Below the pieces are notes generated by a model, which was given only the letters and a program-made list of their open reading frames with translations, ran no database searches and had not been told where the DNA came from. Source: Variovorax guangxiensis (GTDB lineage: Bacteria; Pseudomonadota; Gammaproteobacteria; Burkholderiales; Burkholderiaceae_C). Taken from it: DNA of 64,000 bases. Positions 20,215 to 31,200 of the stretch are shown piece by piece. Numbering within the stretch: position 1 is the stretch's first letter; each line of letters begins with the position of its first letter. The position numbers were made by a program, and so were the translations under genes. The stretch is from positions 372,001 to 436,000 of the forward strand of contig NZ_RXFT01000001.1 in assembly GCF_003952165.1 (NCBI RefSeq). Direction: 5' to 3'.

Positions 20215-20640
20215 ATGGCTATCGAACGTACCCTTTCCATCATCAAGCCCGACGCAGTTGCCAAGAACGTCATCGGCAAGATCGTTTCCCGCTTCGAGGC
20301 CGCTGGCCTGAAGATCGTCGCCGCCAAGCTGGTGCACCTGTCGCGCAACGAAGCCGAGCAGTTCTACGCCGTGCACAAGGAGCGTCCCTTCTTCAAGGAC
20401 CTCGTCGAGTTCATGATCTCGGGCCCCGTGTTCGTGCAAGTGCTCGAAGGCGAGAACGCCATCGCCAAGAACCGCGACCTGATGGGCGCCACGGACCCCA
20501 AGAAGGCAGCCGCCGGCACCATCCGCGCCGACTTCGCCGACAGCATCGACGCCAACGCCGTTCACGGTTCGGACGCTCCCGAAACCGCCGCGAACGAAGT
20601 GGCCTTCTTCTTCGCCGGCCTCAACGTCTACGCACGCTGA
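20215..20640 (+). CDS. ndk: nucleoside diphosphate kinase
   Basis: A 141-residue NDK, the normal length, which balances NTP and dNTP pools by phosphoryl transfer through a histidine. The start is [18 protein letters not shown], the family N-terminus, with AGGAAG eight bases upstream; a frame open to 20173 is not used. The catalytic histidine is in [19 protein letters not shown], and [16 protein letters not shown] is present. First gene of the conserved block that runs to purA. Confidence 0.97.
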   Translation: MAIERTLSIIKPDAVAKNVIGKIVSRFEAAGLKIVAAKLVHLSRNEAEQFYAVHKERPFFKDLVEFMISGPVFVQVLEGENAIAKNRDLMGATDPKKAAAGTIRADFADSIDANAVHGSDAPETAANEVAFFFAGLNVYAR

Positions 20641-20663
20641 AACCCGGATCTCGCCCCGATTCC

Positions 20664-21815
20664 ATGACCACGGCCAATCTGCTCGATTTCGATCTCGAGG
20701 GGTTGGCTGCGTTCTGCGAAAAACTCGGCGAGAAGAAATTCCGCGCCACGCAGCTGTTCCGCTGGATCCACCAGCGTGGCGCCAGCGACTTCACCCAGAT
20801 GACAGATCTGGCGAAGTCGCTGCGCGAGAAGCTCGCGACCACCGCTCGCGTCGAGGCCCTGCCGGTCATCACGCAGCACGAATCCAGGGACGGCACGATC
20901 AAGTGGCTGTTCGACGTCGGTGACGGCAATGCCGTCGAAGCCGTATTCATTCCCGAGGACGACCGCGGCACTCTTTGCGTGTCGTCCCAGGCCGGCTGTG
21001 CGGTTGGCTGCCGCTTTTGCTCGACGGGGCATCAGGGCTTCAGCCGCAACCTCAGCACGGGCGAGATCGTCGCCCAGCTCTGGTTTGCCGAACACTTCCT
21101 TCGCAAGCACCTCAAGCGCGACGAGCGCGTCATTTCCAACGTGGTGATGATGGGCATGGGCGAGCCGCTGCAGAACTACTCGGCGCTCGTGCCAGCGCTG
21201 CGCACCATGCTCGACGACAACGCCTACGGGCTGTCGCGCCGCCGCGTGACGGTGTCGACCTCCGGCGTGGTGCCGATGATCGACCGCCTCGGCGCCGATT
21301 GCGCCGTGGCGCTCGCGGTTTCGCTGCACGCGCCCAACGATCCGCTGCGCGACGACCTCGTTCCGCTGAATCGCAAGTACCCGATCGACGAACTCATCGA
21401 GGCCTGCAAGCGCTACCTGGCCCATGCCCCGCGCGACTTCATCACCTTCGAGTACTGCATGCTCGACGGCGTGAACGACCAGCCAGAGCATGCACGCCAA
21501 CTGGTCGAACTGGTGCGCAGGCACGGCATCTCGTGCAAGTTCAACCTGATCCCGTTCAACCCGTTTCCGGCCTCGGGCCTGCTGCGTTCGCCGCAGCCGC
21601 GCGTCCTGGCGTTCGCCAAGGCGCTGAGCGAGGCCGGTCTCGTGACCACCGTGCGCAAGACGCGCGGCGACGACATCGATGCCGCCTGCGGTCAGCTCGC
21701 CGGCGACGTCAAGGACCGTACCCGCGCGGCCGAGCGCATGGCGCAGCGCCGTGCGGCCGAGCAGCGCCCCGTTGTTTTGCATCCGGTCCGCAAGACCGCC
21801 TCCCAGGAGCATTGA
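20664..21815 (+). CDS. rlmN: dual-specificity rRNA/tRNA adenine-C2 methyltransferase RlmN
   Basis: A 383-residue radical SAM enzyme that methylates A2503 of 23S rRNA and A37 of some tRNAs. The cluster ligands are C112, C116 and C119 in [26 protein letters not shown] and [20 protein letters not shown] are typical blocks, and the C-terminal region [20 protein letters not shown] carries the mechanistic cysteine. It follows ndk by 23 bases and precedes pilW by 4, the standard betaproteobacterial order. Confidence 0.96.
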   Translation: MTTANLLDFDLEGLAAFCEKLGEKKFRATQLFRWIHQRGASDFTQMTDLAKSLREKLATTARVEALPVITQHESRDGTIKWLFDVGDGNAVEAVFIPEDDRGTLCVSSQAGCAVGCRFCSTGHQGFSRNLSTGEIVAQLWFAEHFLRKHLKRDERVISNVVMMGMGEPLQNYSALVPALRTMLDDNAYGLSRRRVTVSTSGVVPMIDRLGADCAVALAVSLHAPNDPLRDDLVPLNRKYPIDELIEACKRYLAHAPRDFITFEYCMLDGVNDQPEHARQLVELVRRHGISCKFNLIPFNPFPASGLLRSPQPRVLAFAKALSEAGLVTTVRKTRGDDIDAACGQLAGDVKDRTRAAERMAQRRAAEQRPVVLHPVRKTASQEH

Positions 21816-21819
21816 ACCG

Positions 21820-22677
21820 ATGAGCATGGCCATTTCGATGACGACCGCGAACGTGCAGCGGATGCTGACGGTGGGTTTCGCGGGCGTCGCCGTGTCGCTG
21901 CTGCTTGGGGGCTGCGTGAGCACGCGCACCACCACCACCAGCCTGGCCGACAGCAGCAACTCGTCCAAGGGCACCGAGATCGTCACCGAGTCCGACGAGT
22001 CCAGCCGCCAGCGCCGCGCGCGCCTGCGCATGGAACTGGCCGCCGGCTACTTCGAGCACGGCCAGACCACCGTCGCGCTCGACGAAATCAAGCAGGCGCT
22101 GGCCGCCGACCCGAACAACGCCGACGCCTACAACCTGCGCGGCCTGGTCTACATGCGGCTCGACGACGCCGCCCTGGCCGAAGACAGCTTCCGCCGTGCC
22201 ATCGCGATCAATCCGCGCGACCCGAACACGCGCCACAACTATGGCTGGCTGCTGTGCCAGCAGAACCGCTATGGCGACGCGGCCGCCCAGTTCGGCGAGG
22301 CCCTGGCCGTACCGACCTACACCGAGCGCGCCAAGACGCTCATGACACAGGGCGTGTGCGAGCTCAAGGCCGGCCAGCGCGACAAGGCCGAGCGCACCCT
22401 CATGCAGGCCTACGAGATCGACGCCAGCAACCCGGTGGTCGCCTTCAACCTGGCTTCCGTGCTGGCGCAGCGCGAGGAATGGTCGCGCGCGCAGTTCTAC
22501 ATCCGCCGCGTCAACAACAGCGCCGCGGCCAGCGCAGAGACGCTCTGGCTGGGCATCAAGATCGAACGTAAGCTGAACAACCGCGAGGCAGTCGCGCAGT
22601 TGGGAGGCCAACTGCAACGACGCTTCCCCCAGTCGCGGGAGGCAACAGCGTACGAGCGCGGGAATTTCAATGACTGA
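21820..22677 (+). CDS. pilW: type IV pilus biogenesis/stability lipoprotein PilW (PilF)
   Basis: 285 residues. An N-terminal hydrophobic stretch ends in the lipobox LLLGGC (C32), so it is a lipoprotein. TPR repeats follow, with MELAAGYFEHGQTTVALDEI and NADAYNLRGLVYMRLDDAAL among them. In other bacteria PilW/PilF pilots the PilQ secretin to the outer membrane. The ATG follows rlmN by four bases with CCAGGAGC upstream. The stop overlaps the rodZ start by eight bases. Pilus genes are not otherwise present in the window. Confidence 0.9.
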   Translation: MSMAISMTTANVQRMLTVGFAGVAVSLLLGGCVSTRTTTTSLADSSNSSKGTEIVTESDESSRQRRARLRMELAAGYFEHGQTTVALDEIKQALAADPNNADAYNLRGLVYMRLDDAALAEDSFRRAIAINPRDPNTRHNYGWLLCQQNRYGDAAAQFGEALAVPTYTERAKTLMTQGVCELKAGQRDKAERTLMQAYEIDASNPVVAFNLASVLAQREEWSRAQFYIRRVNNSAAASAETLWLGIKIERKLNNREAVAQLGGQLQRRFPQSREATAYERGNFND

Positions 22678-23637
22678 TCGGGTTTCGGAGTTCGGCACTT
22701 CCGCAGCATTGCCACTGGAAGCTGGCGATATCGCGAACAAGACGGCCGGTGACCTGCTGCGCGAGGCGCGCGAGGCCCACGGCCTGCACATCGAGATGGT
22801 GGCCGCGGCCCTGAAGGTTCCGCCGCAGAAGCTCATGGCGCTCGAGGCGGACGACATCGCCTCGTTGCCCGACCCGGTCTTCGCCCGCGCACTGGCCAGC
22901 AGCGTCTGCCGCGCCCTGCGCATCGACCCGGCCCCCGTGCTCGCGAAGCTGCCCAGCACGCAGAAGGTGTCGCTCGCCGAAACCGACCGCACCCTCCGCT
23001 CGAACATCAATTCGGGCACGCCGCGCTGGAACGGCAACGGCCGCTCCAGCGGGCTGCCTTCGCGGCCGCTTCTGATCGTCGTGCTGCTGCTGCTGATCGG
23101 CGCGGGTGCGCTGTTCTGGCTGCCGCAGTCGGTGTTCGATCAGCTCGGCGCTTCCGTGTCGCGCCTTGCGGCGCGCGGCGATTCCGGTGCGGAATCGCCT
23201 TCCGCCAACGGTCCGGCCTCGGCCGGCGGATCCGTGGCCGAAACCGTGCCCACACAGGCCGTGGCGCCCAGTGGTCCGGTGGCCAGCGAGGCTCCGGCCG
23301 CGGCGCCTGCTTCCGGTGCGCCCGCGGCTACCGCTGCCGCGCCGGCTGCCACGGCTGCTGCTGCACCTGCGGCCACGCCCGTGGCTGCAGCCTCGAGCAG
23401 CCAGCAGCTGGTCTTCGTGGCTCGCGAGGAATGCTGGATCACCGTGACCGAAGCCGGCGGCAAGCAGTTGCTGCGCCGCAGCCTGCAGGCAGGCGAAACG
23501 GTGGGGCTGTCGGGCACGCTGCCGCTGTCGGTCGTGGTCGGCCGCGCTTCGAGCGTCGACGTGCAGGTCCGTGGCCAGCCCTTTGACCTGAAGCCCTTCA
23601 CCAAGGGTGGTGGCGTGGCGCGTTTCGAGGTGAAGTC

Positions 23638-23641
<4 letters not shown>
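22670..23641 (+). CDS. rodZ: cytoskeleton protein RodZ (HTH and DUF4115 domains)
   Basis: 323 residues with RodZ order: a cytoplasmic HTH-25 domain ([20 protein letters not shown], about residues 25-85), a basic linker, one membrane helix at about 131-150 ([19 protein letters not shown]), an Ala/Pro/Thr-rich periplasmic linker (about 165-240) and a C-terminal beta domain (DUF4115; [18 protein letters not shown]). RodZ links MreB to the wall-elongation machine. It overlaps both neighbours, pilW by 8 bases and ispG by GTGA, so it is part of one operon. Confidence 0.9.
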
Positions 23642-24927
<1,286 letters not shown>

Positions 24928-24939
24928 CCGCTTTCTCCT

Positions 24940-26262
24940 ATGGCTGACAAGATCAATGCCGTCAAAGGCATGAACGACATATTGCCGGCGAGCGTGCCGC
25001 GCACCGACCGCCTGCCCGATTCGGCGCTGTGGTCGTGGTTCGAACAGAAGGTGCGGCAACTGCTGGCCCGCTACGGCTACCACTACATCGTGACGCCCGT
25101 GGTCGAACCTACCGCACTGTTCGTGCGCGGTCTCGGCGAGGTCACCGACATCGTCGAAAAGGAGATGTACTCCTTCACCGACTCGATGAACGGCGACAAG
25201 CTCACGCTGCGCCCGGAGGCCACGGCCGGCATCGTGCGCGCGATGGTCGAGCACAACGCGCTCTACAACGGCCCGCTGCGCCTGTGGACCATGGGGGCGA
25301 TGTTCCGCCACGAGAGGCCGCAGAAGGGGCGCTACCGCCAGTTCCACCAGCTCGACGTCGAAGCGCTCGGCTTCCCGGGCCCCGACGTGGACGCCGAACT
25401 GATCCTCATGGTGCGCGCGCTCTGGCGCGAACTCGGCCTGGTCGAGGGCGAGCATGTGCGCCTCGAGATCAACAGCCTCGGCCAGCCGGCGGAGCGCCAG
25501 GCGCACCGTGATGCGCTGATCCGCCATTTCGAGGCGCATGCCGACGTGCTCGACGCCGATGCGAAGCGGCGCCTGCACAGCAACCCGCTGCGCATCCTCG
25601 ACACGAAGAACCCGGCGATGCAGGCCATCGTCGAGGCCGCGCCCCAGCTGATGGACTTCCTCGGCGAGGAATCGCGCGCGCACTTCGACGCCGTTCGCTC
25701 CGTGCTCGATGCCGCGGGCCTGGCCTATCGCGTGAATCCGCGCCTGGTGCGCGGCATGGACTACTACAACCTCACCGTCTTCGAGTGGGTCACCGACCAA
25801 CTGGGCTCGCAGGGCACCGTCTGCGGAGGCGGGCGCTACGACGGGCTCATCGGGCAGATGGGTGGCAAGCCGGCGCCGGCCGTGGGCTTCGGCCTCGGCA
25901 TCGAGCGGCTGCTGCTGCTGATCCAGGAACTGGGCCTGCCGGTGCCGTCCGCGGCGCCCGCGGCCTATGCCGTCGTTCCCTCGGCCGCGGTGCTGCCGCA
26001 GGTCATGGTGGTGCTCGAGCAACTGCGCGCCGCGGGCGTCAGCGTGCTGCAGCACGCGGGCGGCGGCAACATGAAGGCGCAGTTCAGGAAGGCCGACGCG
26101 AGCGGTGCGCGCTACGCGCTGATCTTCGGCGACGACGAACTGGCGCGCGGCGAGGTCACCGTCAAGTCGTTGCGCGACGCAGGCGGCGTCCAAGTCGCCC
26201 GGTCTCTTTCGGAAGTGGCCGCCTGGGCCGCCACCCTACAATCGCCGGCTCCCAATACCTGA
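24940..26262 (+). CDS. hisS: histidine--tRNA ligase
   Basis: A 440-residue class II aminoacyl-tRNA synthetase. The N-terminus [13 protein letters not shown] is the family signature. Motif 2 is [20 protein letters not shown], the histidine-specific motif is [14 protein letters not shown], and motif 3 is [13 protein letters not shown]. The C-terminal anticodon-binding domain follows from about residue 330. It lies 12 bases after ispG and shares an operon with yfgM and bamB. Confidence 0.97.
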   Translation: MADKINAVKGMNDILPASVPRTDRLPDSALWSWFEQKVRQLLARYGYHYIVTPVVEPTALFVRGLGEVTDIVEKEMYSFTDSMNGDKLTLRPEATAGIVRAMVEHNALYNGPLRLWTMGAMFRHERPQKGRYRQFHQLDVEALGFPGPDVDAELILMVRALWRELGLVEGEHVRLEINSLGQPAERQAHRDALIRHFEAHADVLDADAKRRLHSNPLRILDTKNPAMQAIVEAAPQLMDFLGEESRAHFDAVRSVLDAAGLAYRVNPRLVRGMDYYNLTVFEWVTDQLGSQGTVCGGGRYDGLIGQMGGKPAPAVGFGLGIERLLLLIQELGLPVPSAAPAAYAVVPSAAVLPQVMVVLEQLRAAGVSVLQHAGGGNMKAQFRKADASGARYALIFGDDELARGEVTVKSLRDAGGVQVARSLSEVAAWAATLQSPAPNT

Positions 26263-26267
26263 CACGC

Positions 26268-26960
26268 ATGGCAACCCATCTCGACCTCGAAGAACAGGAA
26301 CAGCTCGACCAGCTCAAGCATTTCTGGAATACCTACGGCACCCTGATCACCTCGGTCGTGCTGCTCGTTGCCGGCGCCTTCGTGGCCTGGAACGGCTGGC
26401 AATGGTATGGCCGCAACAAGGCGGCGCAGGCCTCGTCGCTCTACGACGAGATCGAGAAGACCGCGCAGGCGGGCGACCCGGCGCGCATCGCGCTCGTGCT
26501 CGACGACATGAAGAAGCGCTTCGCGGGCACCACCTACGCGCAGCAGGCCGGCCTGCTGGTCGCCAAGACGCTGTACGAGAAGGGCAATGCCGCGGGTTCG
26601 CGCGCCGAGCTCGAATGGGTGGCCCAGAACGCCATCGACCCCGGCTACAAGGCCGTTGCCCGGCTGCGGCTGGCGGCCGAACTGCTCGACGGCAAGTCCT
26701 ACGACGAGGCCCTGAAGCAGCTCGACGGCGGCGTGCCGAAGGAATTCGAACCCCTGGTGGCCGACCGCAAGGGCGACATCTACCTGGCCCAGGGCAAGCG
26801 CGCAGAGGCTCAGACCGAATACCGCAAGGCCTGGACTGGCCTCGGCGCCGCTTCCGACTACCGCCGCCTGGTGGAGATCAAGCTCAACGCGGTCGGCGTC
26901 GACCCCAAGAGCTTGGCTCCTGTAGTCACCGTCACTCCCGCAGCTCCCAAGACTCCCTGA
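26268..26960 (+). CDS. yfgM: YfgM family tetratricopeptide membrane protein
   Basis: 230 residues: a short cytoplasmic N-terminus (DLEEQEQLDQLKHFWNTYG), one membrane helix at about residues 23-43, and a periplasmic TPR domain. The order hisS-yfgM-bamB-der is conserved. E. coli YfgM (ancillary SecYEG translocon subunit) binds SecYEG and periplasmic chaperones, which suggests help in passing outer-membrane proteins onward. Begins 5 bases after hisS and ends 7 bases before bamB. Confidence 0.9.
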   Translation: MATHLDLEEQEQLDQLKHFWNTYGTLITSVVLLVAGAFVAWNGWQWYGRNKAAQASSLYDEIEKTAQAGDPARIALVLDDMKKRFAGTTYAQQAGLLVAKTLYEKGNAAGSRAELEWVAQNAIDPGYKAVARLRLAAELLDGKSYDEALKQLDGGVPKEFEPLVADRKGDIYLAQGKRAEAQTEYRKAWTGLGAASDYRRLVEIKLNAVGVDPKSLAPVVTVTPAAPKTP

Positions 26961-26967
26961 CCGCATC

Positions 26968-28110
26968 ATGAATTTCAAGCGCCTCATGCCTGAATCGTCC
27001 GCCCTGCGTGCGGGATCAGCTCTCGTTTTGGTAGCGCTCCTGGCTGCCTGCTCGGGTTCGTCCAAGCCGAAGCCGGACGAGCTTCCCGCCAACCCGGCCC
27101 TGATGGGCGTGCGCCAGGCGTGGACGGTGCGCATCCCCGAGGTGAAGTTCCCCCTGACCACCGACGTCAGCGGCGACACGGTCACCGTGGCCGGCAGCGA
27201 CGGCACGGTGGTCGCCATCGACGCGCGCGCCGGCCGTGAAGTCTGGCGCGCCAGCGCTGGCGCTCCGCTGGCGGCCGGTGTGGGCAGCGACGGATCGGTG
27301 GCGGCAGTCGTCACCACCGGCAACGAGCTGGTCGCCATCGAGAACGGCAAGGTGCTCTGGAAGCAGAAGCTTTCGGCGCAGGCCTTCACCGCGCCGCTGG
27401 TGGCGGGCCGCCGCGTGTTCGTGCAGACCGCCGACCGCAGCATCAGCGCCTGGGACGGTCAGAGCGGCCGCCGCCTGTGGATCCAGCAGCGCGCGGGCGA
27501 GAACCTGGTGCTGCGCAAGTCGGGCGTGCTGCTCGCCGTGGGCGATACGCTGGTGGCCGGCATCGGTGGCCGGCTGGTGGGCATCAACCCCGCCAACGGT
27601 ACCTCGCGCTGGGAATCGCCCATTGCGGCGCCGCGCGGCACCAACGATGTGGAGCGCCTGGTCGACCTGACCGGCAGCGTGAGCCGCTTCGGCGACACGA
27701 TCTGCGCGCGTGCGTACTACGCGAGCGTCGGCTGCGTCGAAACGGTGCGCGGCTCGCTGGTCTGGAGCAAGCCCGCCTCCGGCGCCGACGGCGTCAGCGG
27801 CAACGAGAGCTTCATCTACGGCACCGAATCCGACGGCAGCGTCGTGGCCTGGCGCCGTGCCGACGGCGAGCGCGCCTGGCAGATGTCGCGCCTCAAGAAC
27901 CGCGTGCTGACTTCGCCGCTGGCCGTGGGCCGCTCGTTGATCATCGGCGAGGACACCGGCACCCTGCATTTCGTCTCGCGTGAAGACGGCGCGCTGCTCA
28001 ACCGCATCACGCCGGACGGCTCGGCCATCACCGTTGCGCCGGCACTGGCCGGCAACACGGTGGTCGTGGTGACCGCCAAGGGTGGCGTGTTTGGCTATCG
28101 CCCCGAGTAA
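26968..28110 (+). CDS. bamB: outer membrane protein assembly factor BamB
   Basis: A 380-residue lipoprotein beta-propeller. The signal segment ends in LLAAC (C28). Repeated PQQ-like blades follow, e.g. GTVVAIDARAGREVWRASAG, RSISAWDGQSGRRLWIQQRA and GRLVGINPANGTSRWES. BamB scaffolds BamA in the BAM complex; bamD is also in this window at 15.4-16.2 kb. Followed by a pyrimidine-rich tract (28111-28138) before der. Confidence 0.95.
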   Translation: MNFKRLMPESSALRAGSALVLVALLAACSGSSKPKPDELPANPALMGVRQAWTVRIPEVKFPLTTDVSGDTVTVAGSDGTVVAIDARAGREVWRASAGAPLAAGVGSDGSVAAVVTTGNELVAIENGKVLWKQKLSAQAFTAPLVAGRRVFVQTADRSISAWDGQSGRRLWIQQRAGENLVLRKSGVLLAVGDTLVAGIGGRLVGINPANGTSRWESPIAAPRGTNDVERLVDLTGSVSRFGDTICARAYYASVGCVETVRGSLVWSKPASGADGVSGNESFIYGTESDGSVVAWRRADGERAWQMSRLKNRVLTSPLAVGRSLIIGEDTGTLHFVSREDGALLNRITPDGSAITVAPALAGNTVVVVTAKGGVFGYRPE

Positions 28111-28150
28111 CCCTCTTTCTTCTTTCCTTCTCTCTTTCCAAGGCCCGACC

Positions 28151-28183
28151 ATGAAAACCGCGCCCTCGAAAGGCCGGCCATGA
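28151..28183 (+). other. 10-codon upstream ORF overlapping the der start
   Basis: ATG AAA ACC GCG opens a frame encoding [10 protein letters not shown] whose TGA stop overlaps the der ATG (ATGA). AAGG lies eight bases before the ATG. If translated, it would couple or regulate der. Too short to judge by coding statistics. Confidence 0.35.
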
Positions 28184-29523
28184 CGCCGGTCGTGGCCCTG
28201 GTCGGGCGGCCGAACGTCGGCAAGTCGACCCTCTTCAACAGGCTCACGCAGACGCGCGACGCCATCGTCGCCGACTTCGCCGGCCTCACGCGCGACCGCC
28301 ACTACGGCAACGGCCGCCTGGGCAAGCGCGAATTCATCGTCATCGATACCGGCGGTTTCGAGCCTGACGCCGGCAGCGGCATATACAAGGAGATGGCCAA
28401 GCAGACGCGACAGGCCGTCGCCGAGGCCGACGTCGTGATCTTCGTGGTCGATGCACGAGAAGGACTCTCCGCGCAGGACCATGACATCGCCAACGAGCTG
28501 CGCCGTATCGGCAAGCCCTGCGTGCTGGTGGCCAACAAGGCCGAGGGCATGCACGACGGCACCAAGCTGGTGGACTTCTACGAACTCGGGCTGGGCGAGG
28601 TGCACGGCGTGTCCGCGGCGCACGGGCAGGGCATGCGCGGCCTGGTCGAGCTGGCGCTGGCGCCGCTGAACCTTCCCGACCCCGATGACGAGGAGGAAGA
28701 GGACGACGTCAACAAGCCGATCAAGCTGGCTGTGGCAGGTCGTCCCAACGTGGGCAAGTCGACGCTGATCAACACCTGGCTGGGCGAAGAGCGCCTCGTG
28801 GCCTTCGACATGCCGGGCACCACGCGCGACGCAATCTCCGTACCCTTCGAGCGCAACGGCCAGCGCTTCGAGCTGATCGATACGGCAGGCCTGCGCCGCA
28901 AGGGCAGGGTGTTCGAGGCGATCGAGAAGTTCTCGGTGGTCAAGACGCTGCAGGCCATCGAGTCGGCCAACGTGGTGCTGCTGCTGCTCGATGCCACGCA
29001 GGGCGTGACCGACCAGGACGCGCACATCGCGGGCTACATCCTCGAAAGCGGCCGCGCGGTGGTGATCGCCATCAACAAGTGGGACGCGGTCGACAGCTAC
29101 CAGCGCGAGCAGATCCAGCGGCAGATCGAGACCCGCCTCGCGTTCCTGAAGTTCGCGGCGCTGCATTTCATCTCGGCCATCAAGCGCCAGGGCCTGGGCC
29201 CGGTTTGGCAGGCCATCGCGCAGGCCCACAAGTCGGCCACGCGCAAGATGTCGACGCCGGTGCTGACAAGGTTGTTGCTGGAGGCGGTGCAGTTCCAGGC
29301 GCCCAAGCGAAGCGGGATGTTCCGTCCCAAGCTGCGATATGCGCACCAGGGGGGCATGAACCCGCCGGTGATCGTGATCCACGGGAATTCGCTCGAACAT
29401 GTGACCGATGCTTACAAGCGCTTCCTCGAGGGACGCTTCCGCAAGGAGTTCGATCTCGTGGGTACCCCCTTGCGCATCGAGTTCAAGAGCTCCCACAATC
29501 CCTTCGTCGACAAGGACGACTGA
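28180..29523 (+). CDS. der: ribosome biogenesis GTPase Der (EngA)
   Basis: 447 residues with two tandem G domains and a KH-like C-terminal domain. P-loops are [17 protein letters not shown] (residues 5-21) and [19 protein letters not shown] (about 183). The G3 motifs are DTGGF and [10 protein letters not shown], and the NKxD motifs are ANKAEG (variant) and INKWDA. The first NKxD ends in Glu-Gly rather than Asp, as in several Der proteins. Der is needed for 50S assembly. The start overlaps a 10-codon leader ORF. Confidence 0.96.
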   Translation: MTPVVALVGRPNVGKSTLFNRLTQTRDAIVADFAGLTRDRHYGNGRLGKREFIVIDTGGFEPDAGSGIYKEMAKQTRQAVAEADVVIFVVDAREGLSAQDHDIANELRRIGKPCVLVANKAEGMHDGTKLVDFYELGLGEVHGVSAAHGQGMRGLVELALAPLNLPDPDDEEEEDDVNKPIKLAVAGRPNVGKSTLINTWLGEERLVAFDMPGTTRDAISVPFERNGQRFELIDTAGLRRKGRVFEAIEKFSVVKTLQAIESANVVLLLLDATQGVTDQDAHIAGYILESGRAVVIAINKWDAVDSYQREQIQRQIETRLAFLKFAALHFISAIKRQGLGPVWQAIAQAHKSATRKMSTPVLTRLLLEAVQFQAPKRSGMFRPKLRYAHQGGMNPPVIVIHGNSLEHVTDAYKRFLEGRFRKEFDLVGTPLRIEFKSSHNPFVDKDD

Positions 29524-29618
29524 CTGAATTTGGCGGCGGATGGCCGCCGTTGAGTTCTGACCGGGGTGGAAGTTCCGGCTTTTGAGAGACGTTATTTTTC
29601 AAAGGCTTTTGGGTGCGA

Positions 29619-29648
29619 TTGCTGCGGCGCGGAAACCCTGTGTTAAGG
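29619..29648 (+). promoter_or_regulatory. possible sigma-70 promoter for hfq
   Basis: TTGCTG (29619-29624) and TTAAGG (29643-29648), 18 bases apart, lie about 40 bases before the hfq start in a 165-bp gap after der. The same gap holds a GGCGGC/GCCGCC stem at 29532-29548 just after der, without a strong T-run. Confidence 0.35.
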
Positions 29649-29688
29649 TCTTCTCCTCCAACAACTACTCTTGAACACGGAGAATATC

Positions 29689-29934
29689 GTGAGCAATAAA
29701 GGGCAACTTCTACAAGACCCGTTTCTGAACACCTTGCGTCGCGAGCATGTGCCGGTCTCCATTTACCTGGTGAACGGTATCAAGCTGCAGGGTCAGATCG
29801 AGTCTTTCGACCAGTACGTCGTGCTGCTTCGCAACACGGTGACGCAGATGGTCTATAAGCACGCCATTTCCACCATCGTGCCAGGTCGTGCCGTCAACTT
29901 CTCGGCTACCGAGAACGACGACAACGCCGCCTGA
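29689..29934 (+). CDS. hfq: RNA chaperone Hfq
   Basis: 81 residues from GTG, with GGAG six bases upstream. That start gives [20 protein letters not shown], the canonical Hfq N-terminus; an in-frame TTG at 29671 would add six residues ahead of it and is less likely. The Sm1 motif ([20 protein letters not shown]) and Sm2 motif ([12 protein letters not shown]) are complete. The C-terminal tail is very short (about 12 residues), as in other betaproteobacteria. Hfq hexamers pair small RNAs with mRNAs. A strong terminator follows. Confidence 0.97.
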   Translation: MSNKGQLLQDPFLNTLRREHVPVSIYLVNGIKLQGQIESFDQYVVLLRNTVTQMVYKHAISTIVPGRAVNFSATENDDNAA

Positions 29935-29942
29935 TCGCGCGG

Positions 29943-29970
29943 AGCGCGGCGGCACCGCTGCCGCGCTTTT
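29943..29970 (+). terminator. intrinsic terminator after hfq
   Basis: A perfect 8-bp stem AGCGCGGC/GCCGCGCT with a 9-base loop, immediately followed by TTTT (with one T in the stem) and a pyrimidine run. It begins 8 bases after the hfq stop and ends about 19 bases before the hflX start, so hflX may depend on read-through or a promoter inside hfq. Confidence 0.7.
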
Positions 29971-29988
29971 CCCTATTTCTGATCCCGC

Positions 29989-31200
29989 TTGTCTGAACTG
30001 ACTTCCCGCCAGGAAGGCGCCGCCGTTCTCGTCGGCGTCGATTTCGGGCTGCCCCATTTCGACAGCGAACTCGAGGAACTCGGCCTGCTTGCGCAGACCG
30101 CGGGCCTCACGCCCGTCGCCCGCCTCGCGTGCAAGCGCAAGGCGCCCGACGCGGCATTGTTCGTTGGCAGCGGCAAGGCCGAAGAAATCAAGGAGCTGGC
30201 TGCCCTGCACGGGGCGAGCGAGGTCATCTTCGACCAGGCCCTGAGCCCTGCGCAGCAGCGCAACCTCGAGCGCCAGCTCGACGTCGCTGTCTACGACCGG
30301 ACCTTCCTCATCCTCGAAATCTTCGCCCAGCGCGCGCGTTCGCACGAAGGCAAGCTGCAGGTGGAGCTCGCCCGCCTGCAGTACCTCAGCACGAGGCTGG
30401 TTCGTCGCTGGTCGCACCTCGAGCGCCAGACCGGCGGCGCGGGCGTGCGCGGCGGCCCGGGCGAGAAGCAGATCGAACTCGACCGCCGGATGATCGGCGA
30501 GTCGATCAAGCGCACGCGCGAGCGCCTTTCCAAGGTGCAGAAGCAGCGCGGCACGCAGCGCCGCCAGCGCGAGCGCCGCGACGCCTTCAACATCTCGCTG
30601 GTGGGCTACACCAACGCGGGCAAGTCGTCGCTTTTCAATGCGATGGTCAAGGCGCGCGCCTATGCGGCCGACCAGCTGTTCGCAACGCTCGATACCACCA
30701 CGCGCCATCTCTACCTGGGCGATGCGCGCAGGCAGGTGTCGATCTCCGATACGGTGGGCTTCATTCGCGACCTGCCGCACGGGCTGGTCGATGCCTTCAA
30801 GGCCACGCTGCAGGAGGCGGTCGATGCCGACCTGCTGCTGCACGTGGTCGATGCCTCCAACCCGCACTACCCCGAGCAGATGGCCGAGGTGCAGTCGGTG
30901 CTGCGCGAGATCGGCGCGGACACCGTGCCGCAGCTTCTGGTCTTCAACAAGCTCGACGCCCTTGAAAGCACGCAGCATCCGCTGCATCTTCAGGACGAGA
31001 TGGAAATCGACGGCGTGCAGGTCCCCCGCATCTTCCTCAGCGCCAGGACCGGCGAGGGCGTGCCGCTACTCCGAGCCGAGCTTGCCCGGCAGTCAGGCTC
31101 CGCACCCGATACGATGACCCCTGCTGCGGACGCTGAATTGCACGATGCAACCGATGGATTGGGCACAATCCCGCCACTGACAAGAGAACGAAGCGAATGA
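29989..31200 (+). CDS. hflX: ribosome-associated GTPase HflX
   Basis: 403 residues. The N-terminal HflX domain shows FVGSGKAEEIKELAALHGA and DQALSPAQQRNLERQLDVAV, then RARSHEGKLQVELARLQYL and GPGEKQIELDRR. The G domain has SLVGYTNAGKSSLFNAM, DTVGFIRDLPHGLVDAF and NKLDA. HflX splits stalled 70S ribosomes. The start is a TTG with no visible Shine-Dalgarno, just past the hfq terminator. The C-terminal about 40 residues are a variable tail. Stop overlaps hflK (ATGA). Confidence 0.94.
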   Translation: MSELTSRQEGAAVLVGVDFGLPHFDSELEELGLLAQTAGLTPVARLACKRKAPDAALFVGSGKAEEIKELAALHGASEVIFDQALSPAQQRNLERQLDVAVYDRTFLILEIFAQRARSHEGKLQVELARLQYLSTRLVRRWSHLERQTGGAGVRGGPGEKQIELDRRMIGESIKRTRERLSKVQKQRGTQRRQRERRDAFNISLVGYTNAGKSSLFNAMVKARAYAADQLFATLDTTTRHLYLGDARRQVSISDTVGFIRDLPHGLVDAFKATLQEAVDADLLLHVVDASNPHYPEQMAEVQSVLREIGADTVPQLLVFNKLDALESTQHPLHLQDEMEIDGVQVPRIFLSARTGEGVPLLRAELARQSGSAPDTMTPAADAELHDATDGLGTIPPLTRERSE

